This document shows, piece by piece, positions 15,483-24,417 of a stretch of 64,000 bases of DNA. The translations under genes were made by a program, and so were the position numbers. Every line of letters begins with the position of its first letter. Position 1 is the stretch's first letter. This DNA comes from Mycolicibacter virginiensis (GTDB lineage: Bacteria; Actinomycetota; Actinomycetes; Mycobacteriales; Mycobacteriaceae). The stretch lies in contig NZ_CP092430.2 of NCBI RefSeq assembly GCF_022374935.2, forward strand, positions 930,001 to 994,000. The letters are read 5' to 3'. The notes under the pieces were generated by a model. The model was not told the origin of the DNA and searched no databases. It saw only the letters and a list, made by a program, of their open reading frames with translations.

Positions 15483-16754
15483 TTATGTCGGTTGTCGCGC
15501 TGGCCGGCCTGTCGCGGCAATAGTCGTCCCACCGTCACCGTGAGGCGGTCGGGTGTCTTGGGTTGGCCCGGTAAGTGATTTGATGCGTCCGGCGCGCACG
15601 CCGTTGGCGATGACGACGACCTCGGTGAGCTCGTGCACAAGCACGACCGCGGCCAGCCCGAGCGTTCCGAACAGCGCCAGCGGCATCAGCACGGCGATGA
15701 TACCCAGGGATAGTCCGACATTTTGCAGCATGATCTGCCGGGAGCCGTGGGCGTGGTGGAGTGCTTGGGGCAGGTGGCGCAGGTCTTGGCCCATCGGGGC
15801 GACGTCGGCGGTTTCGATGGCGACGTCGGTTCCCATGGCGCCCATCGCGATGCCCAGGTCGGCGGCGGCCAGGGCCGGTGCGTCGTTGACGCCGTCGCCG
15901 ACCATCGCGGTGGGCCGGCGGGCACGCAGCTGCGCGACCCGGTGGGCCTTGTCCTCCGGGCGCAGTTCGGCATAGACGTGCTCGATCCCGGCCTGGGTGG
16001 CCAGGGCGGCCGCGGTGGCGTGGTTGTCGCCGGTGAGCATCGTCACCTGATAACCGCCGGCGCGTAACGCGGCGATGACCTCGGCGGCTTCTGGGCGTAG
16101 TTCGTCGCGTACGGCGATGGCGCCGAGCAGCACATTGTCGCGTTCGACGAGAACCGCGGTGGCCCCGGCTTGTTGCATGCGCGCCACCTGATCGGCGAGG
16201 TCGACGGGGTCGAGCCAGCCGGGCCGACCCAGACGGACGGCATGCCCGTCGAGGCGGCCGGTCAGCCCGGCCCCGGGGATGGCTTGCACGTCACTGGCGG
16301 CGGCGGTCGGCGCTGGGGTGGCGGCGAGGATGGCCGCGGCCAGGGGGTGTTCACTGCGGGCCTCCAGCGCGGCCGCCACCGCCAGGACCTCCTCGCGGGT
16401 GGCGCCGTTGCTGGTGGCGACGTCGATGACGGTGGGCCGGTTGGCCGTCAACGTTCCGGTCTTGTCTAGGGCGATCGCGCCGATGGTGCCCAGCGCCTCC
16501 AGCGCGGCGCCGCCCTTGATCAGTACACCGAGTTTGGAGGCGGCGCCGATGGCCGCCACCACGGACACCGGCACTGCGATGGCCAGCGCGCACGGGGACG
16601 CTGCGACCAAAACCACCAGAGCGCGTTCGATCCAGACCAGCGGGCTACCGAAGACGCTGCCAACCCCGGCGATCAGCGCCCCGGCGATCATGATGGTTGG
16701 CACCAGCGGTCGTGCGATGCGATCGGCCAGCCGCTGGCTGGTGTCCGTTGTCAT
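15483..16754 (-). pseudogene. ctpG-like P-type ATPase, N-terminal half missing
   Basis: The frame encodes only the C-terminal 420 residues of a CtpG-type ATPase. It starts at SQRLADRIARPLVP and retains ASPCALAIAVP (ion site), DKTGT (phosphorylation), SEHPLAAAIL (nucleotide domain) and GDGVND. It aligns along its length with the intact ctpG at 24418-26784 (for example MLTGDNHATAAALATQAGIE vs MLTGDNPATAAALATQAGIQ) but lacks the N-terminal domain, first helices and actuator domain. The break is at an IS3-type remnant: the apparent ATG at 16754 lies in a 21-bp inverted-repeat arm and is not a natural start. A Pro replaces Leu in DVALMGQDLRHL. Probably non-functional. Confidence 0.88.
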
Positions 16755-16809
16755 TTGATCTGAGGCACTCGTGGCCGTTTGACCTGCGGTGCCTCAGGTC
16801 AAATGACAA
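16748..16809. repeat. 21-bp inverted repeat at the IS3/ctpG junction
   Basis: Arms 16748-16768 (TTGTCATTTGATCTGAGGCAC) and 16789-16809 are complementary with one mismatch, 20 bp apart. A related TTTGACCTGCGGTGCC lies between them (16778-16793). It marks the breakpoint where the ctpG copy loses its 5' half and the orfA gene begins. It could be an insertion-sequence end, or nested ends. Confidence 0.7.
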
Positions 16810-17285
16810 TCCCGATGGACTGAGTTTGCCATGCTATCGGTGGTGAAACGTGCTCGTTTTGGTGGCGGTTTGGAAGTCGACACGTCCAACAGTTCAGCTA
16901 TCCGGTTCACGTCCCGACAGACGCACTCCGCTGGCATGAGTTCGTGGAAGCGGCTCACCTTCGATGCTGCGGCAGCGAAGTGCGCCGAGGCCTCTTCCAG
17001 AAAGGCGATTTCTTTGGCCTGTTGGGCGACGGTCGCTCGTAGCCGCACCAATTCTGCGCGCTCCTGCACCGAAAGCGGTTGTCCTGCAGTGGGGTCCGTC
17101 CACTGGGTGTCGGTGCTGCGGACCTTGGCCATCCGCCACCGCTCGTCACGCACCCACGTGTACAGCAGATCCTTGTGCAGGTCTAACTCACGGGCGACCT
17201 CGGCAACCCGTCGGTGCCCATCGATCACCATGTGCGCGGCCTTAGCCCGATACTCGGGGGTAAACGAGCGCCGCCGTGGTGGCAT
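16794..17285 (-). mobile_element. IS3-family transposase OrfA (no OrfB present)
   Basis: 163 residues from ATG 17285. It has the IS3 OrfA layout: an N-terminal HTH (RRRSFTPEYRAKAAHMVIDG, VAEVARELDLHKDLLYTWVR), then a leucine-zipper-like helix (ERAELVRLRATVAQQAKEIAFLEEASAHFAA). The expected DDE partner OrfB is missing, so the copy cannot transpose alone. The C-terminal ~30 residues (STSKPPPKRARF...) run through the junction inverted repeat and are probably not original. It sits between ctpV and the truncated ctpG. A related fragment lies at 30230-30435. Confidence 0.85.
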
Positions 17286-17324
17286 TTCCGCATCCTCCGT
17301 AACGCCCTCAAGCTGTGATGTCAA

Positions 17325-19754
17325 CTACCTGAGCGGCCGTTGCCGGGGTAACTGTCGACCGAAGCGGCGTAGCCGCAGCGAGTTGGTCACCACGCTGACC
17401 GAGGAGAACCCCATCGCGGCACCCGCGATGATCGGGTTCAGCAGGCCGAGCGCGGCAAGGGGGATGGCGGCGGTGTTGTAGCCGAAGGCCCAGCCAAGGT
17501 TCTGGTGGATCGTGCGCAGCGTGCGCCGCGAGAGCTGGAGCGCGAGCACCGCACCGTCGAGCCGGTCGGCCATCAGGGTGATGTCGGAGGCTTCGATGGC
17601 CACGTCGGTGCCGGTGCCGATCGCAATGCCCAGGTCGGCCTGTACCAGGGCGGGGGCGTCGTTGACGCCGTCGCCGATCATGGCGACTACCCGGCCCTCG
17701 TCCTGGAGTCGCCGGACCTCGGTCACCTTGTCCTGCGGTAATACCTCGGCCAGAACCTGGTCGATGCCGACCTGTTGGGCGATCGCGGCCGCGGTGCGGG
17801 CGTTGTCGCCGGTGATCATGGCGACCTGCAGCCCCATGGCGTGCAGTCGACGGATCGCGTCGGCGGCGTCGTCCTTGATCGTGTCGGCGACGGCGAGCAC
17901 ACCCACAACTTCCCCGTCTTGGCCGACGAATACCGCGGTGCGGCCCTGCTCTTCGAGCTCCGCAGCTGCCGCGGCAAGGTGCTCAGGCAGCAGCAGATCG
18001 TGCTCGTCGACGAGCGTGCGCCGCCCGATCAGCACGGGTCGGCCGTCGATTTCGGCGCGCACCCCGAGCCCGGCGAGGCTGGCGAACGCGGTGGCGGCCG
18101 GAACCTCCAGTCCCCGTTCGCGCGCGCCGGCGGCGATCGCCGCGCCGATGGGGTGTTCGGAGCCGGATTCGACCGCTGCGGCGATCCGCAGCACCTGATC
18201 ACGCTGGTGTCGCTGGCCGGCGACAACATCGGTGAGCCGCATCTGGGCGCGGGTGAGGGTGCCGGTCTTGTCGAACACCACGGTGTCGATCTTCTTGGAG
18301 GCTTCCAGCACCTCGCCGCCCTTGACCAGGATCCCCAGGTCCGCGCCGCGGCCGGTGCCGACCATGATCGCGGTGGGGGTGGCCAGGCCCAGCGCGCAGG
18401 GGCAGGCGATGATCAGCACCGCCACCGCGGCGGTCATGCCGGCGACCGGGTTGGCGGCGATCAGCGTCCACCCGGCAAACGTCGCGACGGCAACACCGAT
18501 GACGGCCGGCACGAACACCGCCGAGACCCGGTCGGCCAGCCGCTGGACCGGGGCCTTACCGCCCTGGGCCTGCTCAACGAGGCGGACGATCTGCGCCAGC
18601 GCGGTGTCGGCGCCGACGGCGGTGGCCCGTACGGTCAGCAGCCCGTCGGTGTTGACCGTCGCCCCGGCAACACGGTCACCCACCGATTTCTCGACCGGGA
18701 CGGACTCGCCGGTCAGCATCGACTCATCGACGGCGGCGCGCCCGTCGGTGACCTCGCCGTCGACCGGGATCTTCTCGCCGGGCCGCACCCGCAGCAGGTC
18801 TCCGACTTGCACCTGATCCACAGGGACGAGAATTTCTTGTCCGTCGACGAGCAGCCGGGCTTCCTTAGCGCCCATCTCCAGCAGCTTGCTGATCGCCTCC
18901 CGCGTCTTGCCGTGGGCCCTGGCCTCGAAATAGCGGCCCAGCACGACGAACGCGATGATCAGCGCCGCGGTGTCGAAGAACAGCGGGCCACCGGCGAGCA
19001 GCTCGTAGGTGGAGTAGCCAAACGCGGTCAGTGTGCCCAGCGCGATCAGCGTGTCCATGTTCGCGGTCCACGCCCGCGCCCGCTGCACCGCCCCCTTAAG
19101 GAACGGCCACCCCGCAATGAATTGCACCGGCACCGTCGCGGCGAACGCCAGCCAGCCCGCCCACGGGTAAGCGCCGAACAGCATCGGTGCCGACATCGAC
19201 ACCAGCCCCAACGGCCAGGCCAGCCACACCCGCCGCCACCAGGCCCGAATCCCGCGTCTGGCCTCCTCGCGCGGCGACGGCGGGGTCGCGGCGGCCGGCT
19301 CGAGGTGATAGCCGATACGATCGAGCGCCTGCCGCAGCCGCTCGATCTCCGGCGGCCGGTCGAGCTCGTCACCGCGCGGCCCCAGCAGCGTTCGCGCGAT
19401 CCCCCCGACGACCTTGCCCACAATGCCGCCGCTGCCGACATCGGCCGAGTGCGGGACACGCGCGGGCACTGACGCCGCGGGAATGTGCTCGGCATCGGCG
19501 ATCGCCGACACGATGGCCGCGGTGTCGCACCGGCTGGGCGAATACCAGACCACCACCGATCCCGTGCGCGGATAGGCCTGCACGGCGCGCACACCGCTCA
19601 CCGTGGCGACCGTGTCCTCGATCGCAGCGGCACGGGCCTCATCGAACTCAACCCCGGTGGCGCGCACATGCATGCGGCCCGCCGCGGCGGATACCACGAC
19701 CGGCGTGGCACCGGCATCCGGAGTAGCTTCAGCGGTCAGCATCATCAGGCTCAC
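17325..19754 (-). CDS. ctpV: CtpV-like copper-exporting P1B ATPase
   Basis: 809 residues from GTG 19754 (in-frame ATGs at 19745 and 19742 are alternatives). The N-terminal ferredoxin-like domain ([31 protein letters not shown]) lacks CxxC, and helices follow. CPC is at 451-453 ([20 protein letters not shown]), DKTGT at D495, GDGVND is present, and the copper-type helices [16 protein letters not shown] (Y-N) and [15 protein letters not shown] (M-x-x-S-S) are seen, as in P1B-1 Cu+ pumps. It matches my memory of Mtb CtpV (Rv0969). The start overlaps the 3' end of its DUF1490 partner by 26 nt. The operon is read away from a MerR gene across a 44-bp palindrome, indicating metal-induced expression. 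Confidence 0.94.
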   Translation of the reverse strand: MSLMMLTAEATPDAGATPVVVSAAAGRMHVRATGVEFDEARAAAIEDTVATVSGVRAVQAYPRTGSVVVWYSPSRCDTAAIVSAIADAEHIPAASVPARVPHSADVGSGGIVGKVVGGIARTLLGPRGDELDRPPEIERLRQALDRIGYHLEPAAATPPSPREEARRGIRAWWRRVWLAWPLGLVSMSAPMLFGAYPWAGWLAFAATVPVQFIAGWPFLKGAVQRARAWTANMDTLIALGTLTAFGYSTYELLAGGPLFFDTAALIIAFVVLGRYFEARAHGKTREAISKLLEMGAKEARLLVDGQEILVPVDQVQVGDLLRVRPGEKIPVDGEVTDGRAAVDESMLTGESVPVEKSVGDRVAGATVNTDGLLTVRATAVGADTALAQIVRLVEQAQGGKAPVQRLADRVSAVFVPAVIGVAVATFAGWTLIAANPVAGMTAAVAVLIIACPCALGLATPTAIMVGTGRGADLGILVKGGEVLEASKKIDTVVFDKTGTLTRAQMRLTDVVAGQRHQRDQVLRIAAAVESGSEHPIGAAIAAGARERGLEVPAATAFASLAGLGVRAEIDGRPVLIGRRTLVDEHDLLLPEHLAAAAAELEEQGRTAVFVGQDGEVVGVLAVADTIKDDAADAIRRLHAMGLQVAMITGDNARTAAAIAQQVGIDQVLAEVLPQDKVTEVRRLQDEGRVVAMIGDGVNDAPALVQADLGIAIGTGTDVAIEASDITLMADRLDGAVLALQLSRRTLRTIHQNLGWAFGYNTAAIPLAALGLLNPIIAGAAMGFSSVSVVTNSLRLRRFGRQLPRQRPLR

Positions 19755-20043
19755 TGGTTGTCATCCGGGTCGCGTCGGCCGCCGCTGGCGGTGGGACTTC
19801 CTCCCCGAGGCTTTCGACCGCCTCGGCCAGCACGTCGGCCACCGTCAAGCGAGCCCGCTCGGCGGTCTCCCTGGTCTTGCGCTCGGTCGTTCGCGCAACG
19901 CGCAGACCCCAGGCGGTAGCCTTGACCGTTGCCTTGCGCCACGGAGCCTTCGCCAATGCCGTGTGCAGCGCCGCATAGGCCGCAAACGCCACCGCGTGGC
20001 TCACCGGCGGCGCCGCCTTTCCCAATACTCCCTGCCGCACCAT
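19729..20043 (-). CDS. DUF1490 (PacL-type) partner of ctpV
   Basis: 104 residues from ATG 20043, which follows AGGAAGGGAG; upstream in-frame starts would lie nearer the operator. A short hydrophobic/amphipathic segment ([20 protein letters not shown]) precedes a basic-acidic helical stalk ([28 protein letters not shown]). The tail is TSEPDDADR with no His or Cys, unlike the two other DUF1490 proteins here. In Mtb the ctpV operon also carries a DUF1490 gene (Rv0968). Role: membrane scaffold/chaperone for the ATPase. Confidence 0.88.
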   Translation of the reverse strand: MVRQGVLGKAAPPVSHAVAFAAYAALHTALAKAPWRKATVKATAWGLRVARTTERKTRETAERARLTVADVLAEAVESLGEEVPPPAAADATRMTTSEPDDADR

Positions 20044-20088
20044 CGCGAACACTCCCTTCCTCATCGTTGCCCCGTCAAGCGGTGACGA

Positions 20089-20132
20089 ACCCATCCTTGA
20101 CCTTCCAGTGCACTGGAAGGTCAAGGATGGGT
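20089..20132. promoter_or_regulatory. 44-bp perfect palindrome, MerR-type operator/bidirectional promoter
   Basis: Positions 20089-20110 are exactly complementary to 20111-20132 (inner core TTGACCTTCCAGTG-CACTGGAAGGTCAA). It contains the CueR/MerR-class box ACCTTCC-N8-GGAAGGT and a TTGACC -35 on each strand. It separates the divergent merR gene and the DUF1490-ctpV operon. The operator reaches to 4 bp before the merR ATG at 20136, so merR is probably translated from a leaderless mRNA. The palindrome is seen; which strand is activated is inference. Confidence 0.9.
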
Positions 20133-20135
20133 GAC

Positions 20136-20600
20136 ATGCAGATCGGCGAGCTTGCGAAACTCAGTAACACCAGCGCGAAAACCATTCGCTTCTACGAAGA
20201 CTCGGGGTTGCTGCCGCCTCCGGCGCGCACGGCGTCGGGGTATCGCGACTATGGGCCCGAGTTCGTGGACCGGCTGCGGTTCATCCATCGAGGCCAAGCG
20301 GCGGGGCTGACCTTGCAGAAGGTGCGCCAGATCCTGGCGATCCACGACCGGGGCGAGGTGCCGTGCGGGCACGTGCGACAAGTCCTTAGTACCCGTCTCG
20401 ACCAAGTCCGCGCGCAGATCGCCGAACTTGTCGCCCTCGAAGGCCACTTGCAGACCCTTCTCGACTACGCGGCGCACGCCGCGCCCACCGAACACGACCA
20501 GTCCACGGTGTGCTGGATTTTGGAAAGCGACCTGGATGCCGAGGTCCCCGTCGACCTCAGCCGTCCCCGCGACGAGACAGCGGGCGCCGGTGGCGGATAG
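20136..20600 (+). CDS. MerR-family metal-responsive regulator
   Basis: 154 residues from ATG 20136; the ATG at 20127 lies inside the operator and is less likely. Winged HTH MQIGELAKLSNTSAKTIRFY is followed by EDSGLLPPPARTASGYRDYG (wing), VDRLRFIHRGQAAGLTLQKVRQIL and the dimerisation helix ending in two conserved-type Cys (EVPCGHV and STVCWILE), which suit soft-metal sensing. It is divergent from ctpV/DUF1490 and shares their palindromic operator; expected to twist the promoter open when metal (Cu+ or Zn/Cd/Hg) binds. The metal cannot be decided from sequence. Confidence 0.9.
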   Translation: MQIGELAKLSNTSAKTIRFYEDSGLLPPPARTASGYRDYGPEFVDRLRFIHRGQAAGLTLQKVRQILAIHDRGEVPCGHVRQVLSTRLDQVRAQIAELVALEGHLQTLLDYAAHAAPTEHDQSTVCWILESDLDAEVPVDLSRPRDETAGAGGG

Positions 20601-21384
20601 AAGGCCTGACCAAGACGGCAGCGACGTGCCCGGGCGGTCATGGACCGATGTGTGGTTGCCGGCAGTCCTGCTGAGTGTGGCAGGGGTGGGCTGGTGGTGG
20701 TCGGTGGTCAGCGCCCGCGGCATGGGCGGCGACACAATGACCATGGACGGCGACTCAGGAATGTCCATGGGGGGCCAGTCACCGATGTCGTTCTCCGCGT
20801 TCCTCATCGCGTGGGTGGCCATGATGGCGGCGATGATGCTTCCCGCGGTCGTGCCCGTGGTTCGCTCCTACGCCCGCGCCGCCGCGGCTCCGGCGCTCAT
20901 CTTCGTCGCCGGATATTTGGCGCTGTGGAGCGCCACCGGCATCCCTGCCTTTGTCGCGTGGAGCCACTTCACTGGACCGGTGGCGCACGGATCTGGGTGG
21001 GCCGGCCGCCTGGCCGGCGCGGTGGCCGTCGCCGCCGGGCTGTATCAGCTCACACCGCTGAAGGCGACCTGCCTGCGGCACTGCCGCTGGCCGATGCCGT
21101 TGTCTCTGCCGCCCGGCCAGCGCCCCGACTACGGTCTGGCACGGGCGCTTGTTGCCGGCGGCCGCTACGGCATGTTTTGCCTAGGCAGTTGCTGGATGCT
21201 GTTCGTACTCCTGATCGCCCTCGGCACCATGCAATTGGCGTGGATGCTGTCGCTTTCGGTGGTGATCTGGCTGGAGAGAACGGCCCCCTTCGGCGACCGG
21301 GTCAGGCGCTGGACAGCGGCGACGCTCGTAGTTGTTGGCGTTGCGCTGCTGGTGCATCCCGCATTTGTCAGCCACCTCGTCTAA
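20590..21384 (+). CDS. DUF2182 predicted metal-binding membrane protein
   Basis: 264 residues from GTG 20590, overlapping the merR stop by 11 nt, so co-transcribed with merR. DUF2182 features are seen: helix VWLPAVLLSVAGVGWWWSVV, a Met/Gly/Asp-rich loop (GDTMTMDGDSGMSMGG), FLIAWVAMMAAMMLPAVVP (family signature W-x-x-M-x-x-A-M-M-x-P), YLALWSATG, TPLKATCLRHCRWP and GMFCLGSCWMLFVLLIALG. The Met-rich loop and paired cysteines suit copper or other soft-metal binding. In-frame starts further upstream belong to the merR coding region. Confidence 0.85.
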   Translation: MADRRPDQDGSDVPGRSWTDVWLPAVLLSVAGVGWWWSVVSARGMGGDTMTMDGDSGMSMGGQSPMSFSAFLIAWVAMMAAMMLPAVVPVVRSYARAAAAPALIFVAGYLALWSATGIPAFVAWSHFTGPVAHGSGWAGRLAGAVAVAAGLYQLTPLKATCLRHCRWPMPLSLPPGQRPDYGLARALVAGGRYGMFCLGSCWMLFVLLIALGTMQLAWMLSLSVVIWLERTAPFGDRVRRWTAATLVVVGVALLVHPAFVSHLV

Positions 21385-21488
21385 TGAAACTCGTCATCAC
21401 CACGACGCAGCAACCGTGGCTCAAGGCCCTGGCCACGGGCCCAGTAATGGGTTGGCTGGCCAGGTTTGTCGCGTCGTCACCTGGTCGA

Positions 21489-21905
21489 TCAGTCGTTTCC
21501 GGCGGCGGGCAGAAGTTCGGCGATCAGGGCGTGGACGCGGTTGGCGATGTCGTCGCGGATGGAGCGGACGACCTCGAGGGGTTGGCCGGCGGGGTCTGGC
21601 AGTTTCCAGTCGCGGTAGGTGATGCCCGGGTAGTAGGGGCAGGTGTCGCCGCAGCCCATGGTGATCACGACGTCGCTGGTCTGCACGGTGTCGGCGGTGA
21701 GCACCGTGGGCGTGTTGGCGGTGATGTCGATGCCCCGTTCGGCCATTGCGGCCACGGCGGCCGGGTTGATCTGGTCGGTGGGTTCGGTGCCCGCGGAGCG
21801 GACTTCGATGCGGTCGTCGGCCAGGTGGGTGAGCAGTGCGGCCGCCATTTGGGAGCGTCCGGCGTTATGCACGCAGACGAACAGGACGCTGGGTTTATCA
21901 ACCAT
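21489..21905 (-). CDS. arsC: Arsenate reductase ArsC (LMW-PTP fold)
   Basis: 138 residues from ATG 21905. CX5R phosphatase loop at residues 11-17 (LFVCVHNAGRSQMA) is followed by RSAGTEP and TMGCGDTCPYYPG, which supplies the further redox cysteines of thioredoxin/mycothiol-type ArsC; the late DWKLPDPAG is also a family motif. It reduces As(V) to As(III) for export. The start overlaps the stop of acr3 (TGATG), forming arsM-acr3-arsC on the minus strand. Confidence 0.95.
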   Translation of the reverse strand: MVDKPSVLFVCVHNAGRSQMAAALLTHLADDRIEVRSAGTEPTDQINPAAVAAMAERGIDITANTPTVLTADTVQTSDVVITMGCGDTCPYYPGITYRDWKLPDPAGQPLEVVRSIRDDIANRVHALIAELLPAAGND

Positions 21906-22999
21906 CAGCGGGCACCGCTTGGCTCGGGTTGTGGTCGAAACAAGCGGGTGCGCAGCGCCAAGGACACGTAGACCAATCCGACCAGCACGGGTACTTCGAT
22001 GAGTGGGCCGACGACCCCGGCCAAGGCTTGCCCGGAGGTAGCGCCGTAGGTGGCGATCGCCACGGCGATCGCGAGTTCGAAGTTGTTGCCGGCGGCGGTG
22101 AACGCCAACGTGGTGGTGCGCGGGTAGCCGACCTTCAGGACGGCGCCGAGCAGGTAGCCGCTGGCCCACATGATGGCGAAGTAGGCCAGCAGTGGCACCG
22201 CGATGCGGGCGACATCGAAAGGCCGGGAGGTGATTTGGTGGCCCTGCAGGGCGAACAGGATGACGATGGTGAACAACAGCCCATACAGTGCCCACGGGCC
22301 GATACGGGGTAAAAACTGTGACTCGTACCAGGGCCGGCCCTTGGCCCGTTCACCGAGGCGGCGTGACAGGTACCCGGCCAGCAGCGGGATGCCCAGGAAG
22401 ATCAGCACGGATTTGGCGATCTGCCACGGCGAGACCTCGATCCCGGTCTGGGGCAGGTGAAGCCAGCCGGGCAGCACCGAGAGGTAGAACCAGCCCAGCG
22501 CGGCGAACATGAGGACTTGGAAGATCGAGTTCAACGCGACCAGCACCGCGGCGGCTTCGCGGTCCCCGCAGGCCAGGTCGTTCCAGATGATGACCATGGC
22601 GATGCAGCGGGCCAGCCCGACGATGATCAACCCGGTTCGGTATTCGGGCAGATCGGGCAGCAGCAGCCAGGCCAGGGTGAACATCACCGCCGGACCGATC
22701 AGCCAGTTCAACACCAGCGAGGACACCAGCAGTTTGCGGTCGGAGGTGACCTCGCCGAGCTGGTCGTAGCGGAGCTTGGCCAGCACCGGATACATCATCA
22801 CCAACAACCCAAGGGCGATGGGCAACGAAACCCCGTCAACCTCGATAGCGCTGAGTTCCGCTCCCAGGCCTGGCACCAGCCGCCCCAACAACAGGCCGGC
22901 GGCCATCGCTACCCCGATCCACAGCGGCAAGAACCGGTCCAGTGTGGAGAGCTTGGCGGCCACTGCGGGTGCAGCAGTCGATACGGCGGTGTCACTCAT
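21905..22999 (-). CDS. acr3: Arsenite exporter ACR3 family
   Basis: 364 residues from ATG 22999 (preceded by GGGAGAG). Ten hydrophobic helices. The ACR3 signature LARCIAMVIIWNDLACGD contains the essential Cys, and LAFTAAGNNFELAIAVAI the conserved N-N-F-E-L. It extrudes As(III) produced by ArsC. It overlaps arsC by one base and follows arsM with a ~100-bp gap. Confidence 0.95.
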   Translation of the reverse strand: MSDTAVSTAAPAVAAKLSTLDRFLPLWIGVAMAAGLLLGRLVPGLGAELSAIEVDGVSLPIALGLLVMMYPVLAKLRYDQLGEVTSDRKLLVSSLVLNWLIGPAVMFTLAWLLLPDLPEYRTGLIIVGLARCIAMVIIWNDLACGDREAAAVLVALNSIFQVLMFAALGWFYLSVLPGWLHLPQTGIEVSPWQIAKSVLIFLGIPLLAGYLSRRLGERAKGRPWYESQFLPRIGPWALYGLLFTIVILFALQGHQITSRPFDVARIAVPLLAYFAIMWASGYLLGAVLKVGYPRTTTLAFTAAGNNFELAIAVAIATYGATSGQALAGVVGPLIEVPVLVGLVYVSLALRTRLFRPQPEPSGAR

Positions 23000-23101
23000 A
23001 GGTTTCTCTCCCGATGCGCGAACGGTCAGCCGCTTCGCTGGCAACTATCAACGTGAAGTGGGTTGGGGTGTGAGGGCGCGGTCGCGTTGTCTGCGGCTGC
23101 C

Positions 23102-23890
23102 TCAGTCAGACGATGCGGCGGGTTTGGTGGCGCGGATGATCGCGCCGTGCATTCCTTCGGCCACCTGGTGGGTGAACGTCACTGAGGCATCGACGAATCC
23201 GGCCGCGGCCAGTCCGTCCAGATACTCCTGGCGGGACAGTGCCCCGGCGATGCAGCCGACGTAGGAGCCGCGTTCGGCGCGCTCGGCCGCGCTGAGGTGG
23301 TCTTCGGCGACGACGTCGGAGATCCCGATCCGCCCTCCTGGGACCAGGACGCGGAACATCTCGGCGAGCACGGCGGGTTTGTCGGCGGACAGGTTGATCA
23401 CGCAGTTGGAGATCACCACGTCGACGGCGGCGTCGGGCAGCGGGATGTCCTCGATGGTGCCCTTGCGGAACTCGACGTTGGCGGCGCCGGCCTTGGCTTT
23501 GTTCTCCTCTGCGAGGGCCAGCATTTCATCGGTCATGTCGACTCCGTAGGCAAACCCGTTCGGACCCACCCGGCGGGCCGACAACAACACGTCGATGCCG
23601 CCGCCAGACCCGAGGTCGAGCACGCGTTCACCGGGGTGTAGGTCGGCGACCGCGGTCGGGTTGCCGCAGCCCAGGCTGGCTGCGAGTGCGTCGGCGGGAA
23701 TAGCGGAGTGCTCGTCGGCGTCGTAGAGGCCGGCGCCGAAGATGGTGCCGATTTCGGCCGAATCGCTGGACCCGCAGCAGCTCGCCGCGGTCAGCACCTC
23801 GCTGTTGGTGGCGCCGCCGCCGATCGCGGTGGCGGCCGCACCGTAGCTGGCCCGGACCTGATCGCGCAGTTCGTTGTGGTCGGTGGTCAT
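23102..23890 (-). CDS. arsM: Arsenite S-adenosylmethyltransferase ArsM
   Basis: 262 residues from ATG 23890 with AAAGGAG upstream. Class I methyltransferase with motif [15 protein letters not shown]. The ArsM-type cysteines are AASCCGSS near residue 38, [22 protein letters not shown] and [10 protein letters not shown], where As(III) is held for methylation. Methylated arsenicals are volatile or pentavalent. It heads the arsM-acr3-arsC set and is divergent from arsR. Confidence 0.95.
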   Translation of the reverse strand: MTTDHNELRDQVRASYGAAATAIGGGATNSEVLTAASCCGSSDSAEIGTIFGAGLYDADEHSAIPADALAASLGCGNPTAVADLHPGERVLDLGSGGGIDVLLSARRVGPNGFAYGVDMTDEMLALAEENKAKAGAANVEFRKGTIEDIPLPDAAVDVVISNCVINLSADKPAVLAEMFRVLVPGGRIGISDVVAEDHLSAAERAERGSYVGCIAGALSRQEYLDGLAAAGFVDASVTFTHQVAEGMHGAIIRATKPAASSD

Positions 23891-23979
23891 CCGACCCCAC
23901 TCCTTTCATCGACAGCTATCTATGGGTGCAGTGTGCACGAAGCATCGATACCTGTCAATGCGTGTGTCATACTAGGGCC

Positions 23980-24354
23980 ATGCCCGCCACGGTCACGTCC
24001 CCAACCGATCGCGATGACTCGGGCAGTCTTGCGGCGTGCTGCAGCCCGATCATTGACGGCGTGCTGGACGCGGTGGCCGCCGAGCGACTGGCTGGCGTGC
24101 TTAAGGCGCTGGCCGAGCCGACCCGGCTGCGGCTGGTGTCGCTGATTGCGGGCCATGAGGGCGCCCAGGCGTGTGTGTGCGACCTGACCACCCCGGTGGG
24201 GCTATCCCAGCCGACCGTATCGCACCACCTCAAAATCCTGGTCGAGGCCGGCCTGCTGGAACGCACTCAGCGCGGCAAATGGGCCTACTACCGGTTAGTG
24301 CCCGCCACCCTGGATGTGCTCGGCGGGGTGTTCGCCCGCGCCAGCCACCGGTGA
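23980..24354 (+). CDS. arsR: ArsR-family arsenic-responsive repressor
   Basis: 124 residues from ATG 23980 (an upstream start at 23926 would read into the intergenic region). Winged helix: LAGVLKALAEPTRLRLVSLI, CVCDLTTPVGLSQPTVSHHLKIL, VEAGLLERTQRGKWAYYRL. The sensor cysteines are in ACVCDL (helix alpha3 type 1 As site), with another CC near residue 20 (LAACCSP). It is divergent from arsM; the ~90-bp gap should hold the shared operator. Confidence 0.93.
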   Translation: MPATVTSPTDRDDSGSLAACCSPIIDGVLDAVAAERLAGVLKALAEPTRLRLVSLIAGHEGAQACVCDLTTPVGLSQPTVSHHLKILVEAGLLERTQRGKWAYYRLVPATLDVLGGVFARASHR

Positions 24355-24417
24355 CACGCATCCACTTCGCGGCTGAATGTGCGCGGTTAGTCGACGGTTA
24401 GTCGGGGCTAAACAGGG

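Noticed and set aside
17775..19472. 565-codon plus-strand frame antisense to ctpV
   Set aside because: Gly/Arg/Asp-rich shadow; the minus strand holds all P-type ATPase motifs.
20428..20590. Upstream ATG for the DUF2182 gene within merR
   Set aside because: The extension would be a shadow of merR coding sequence; GTG 20590 overlapping the merR stop is the natural start.
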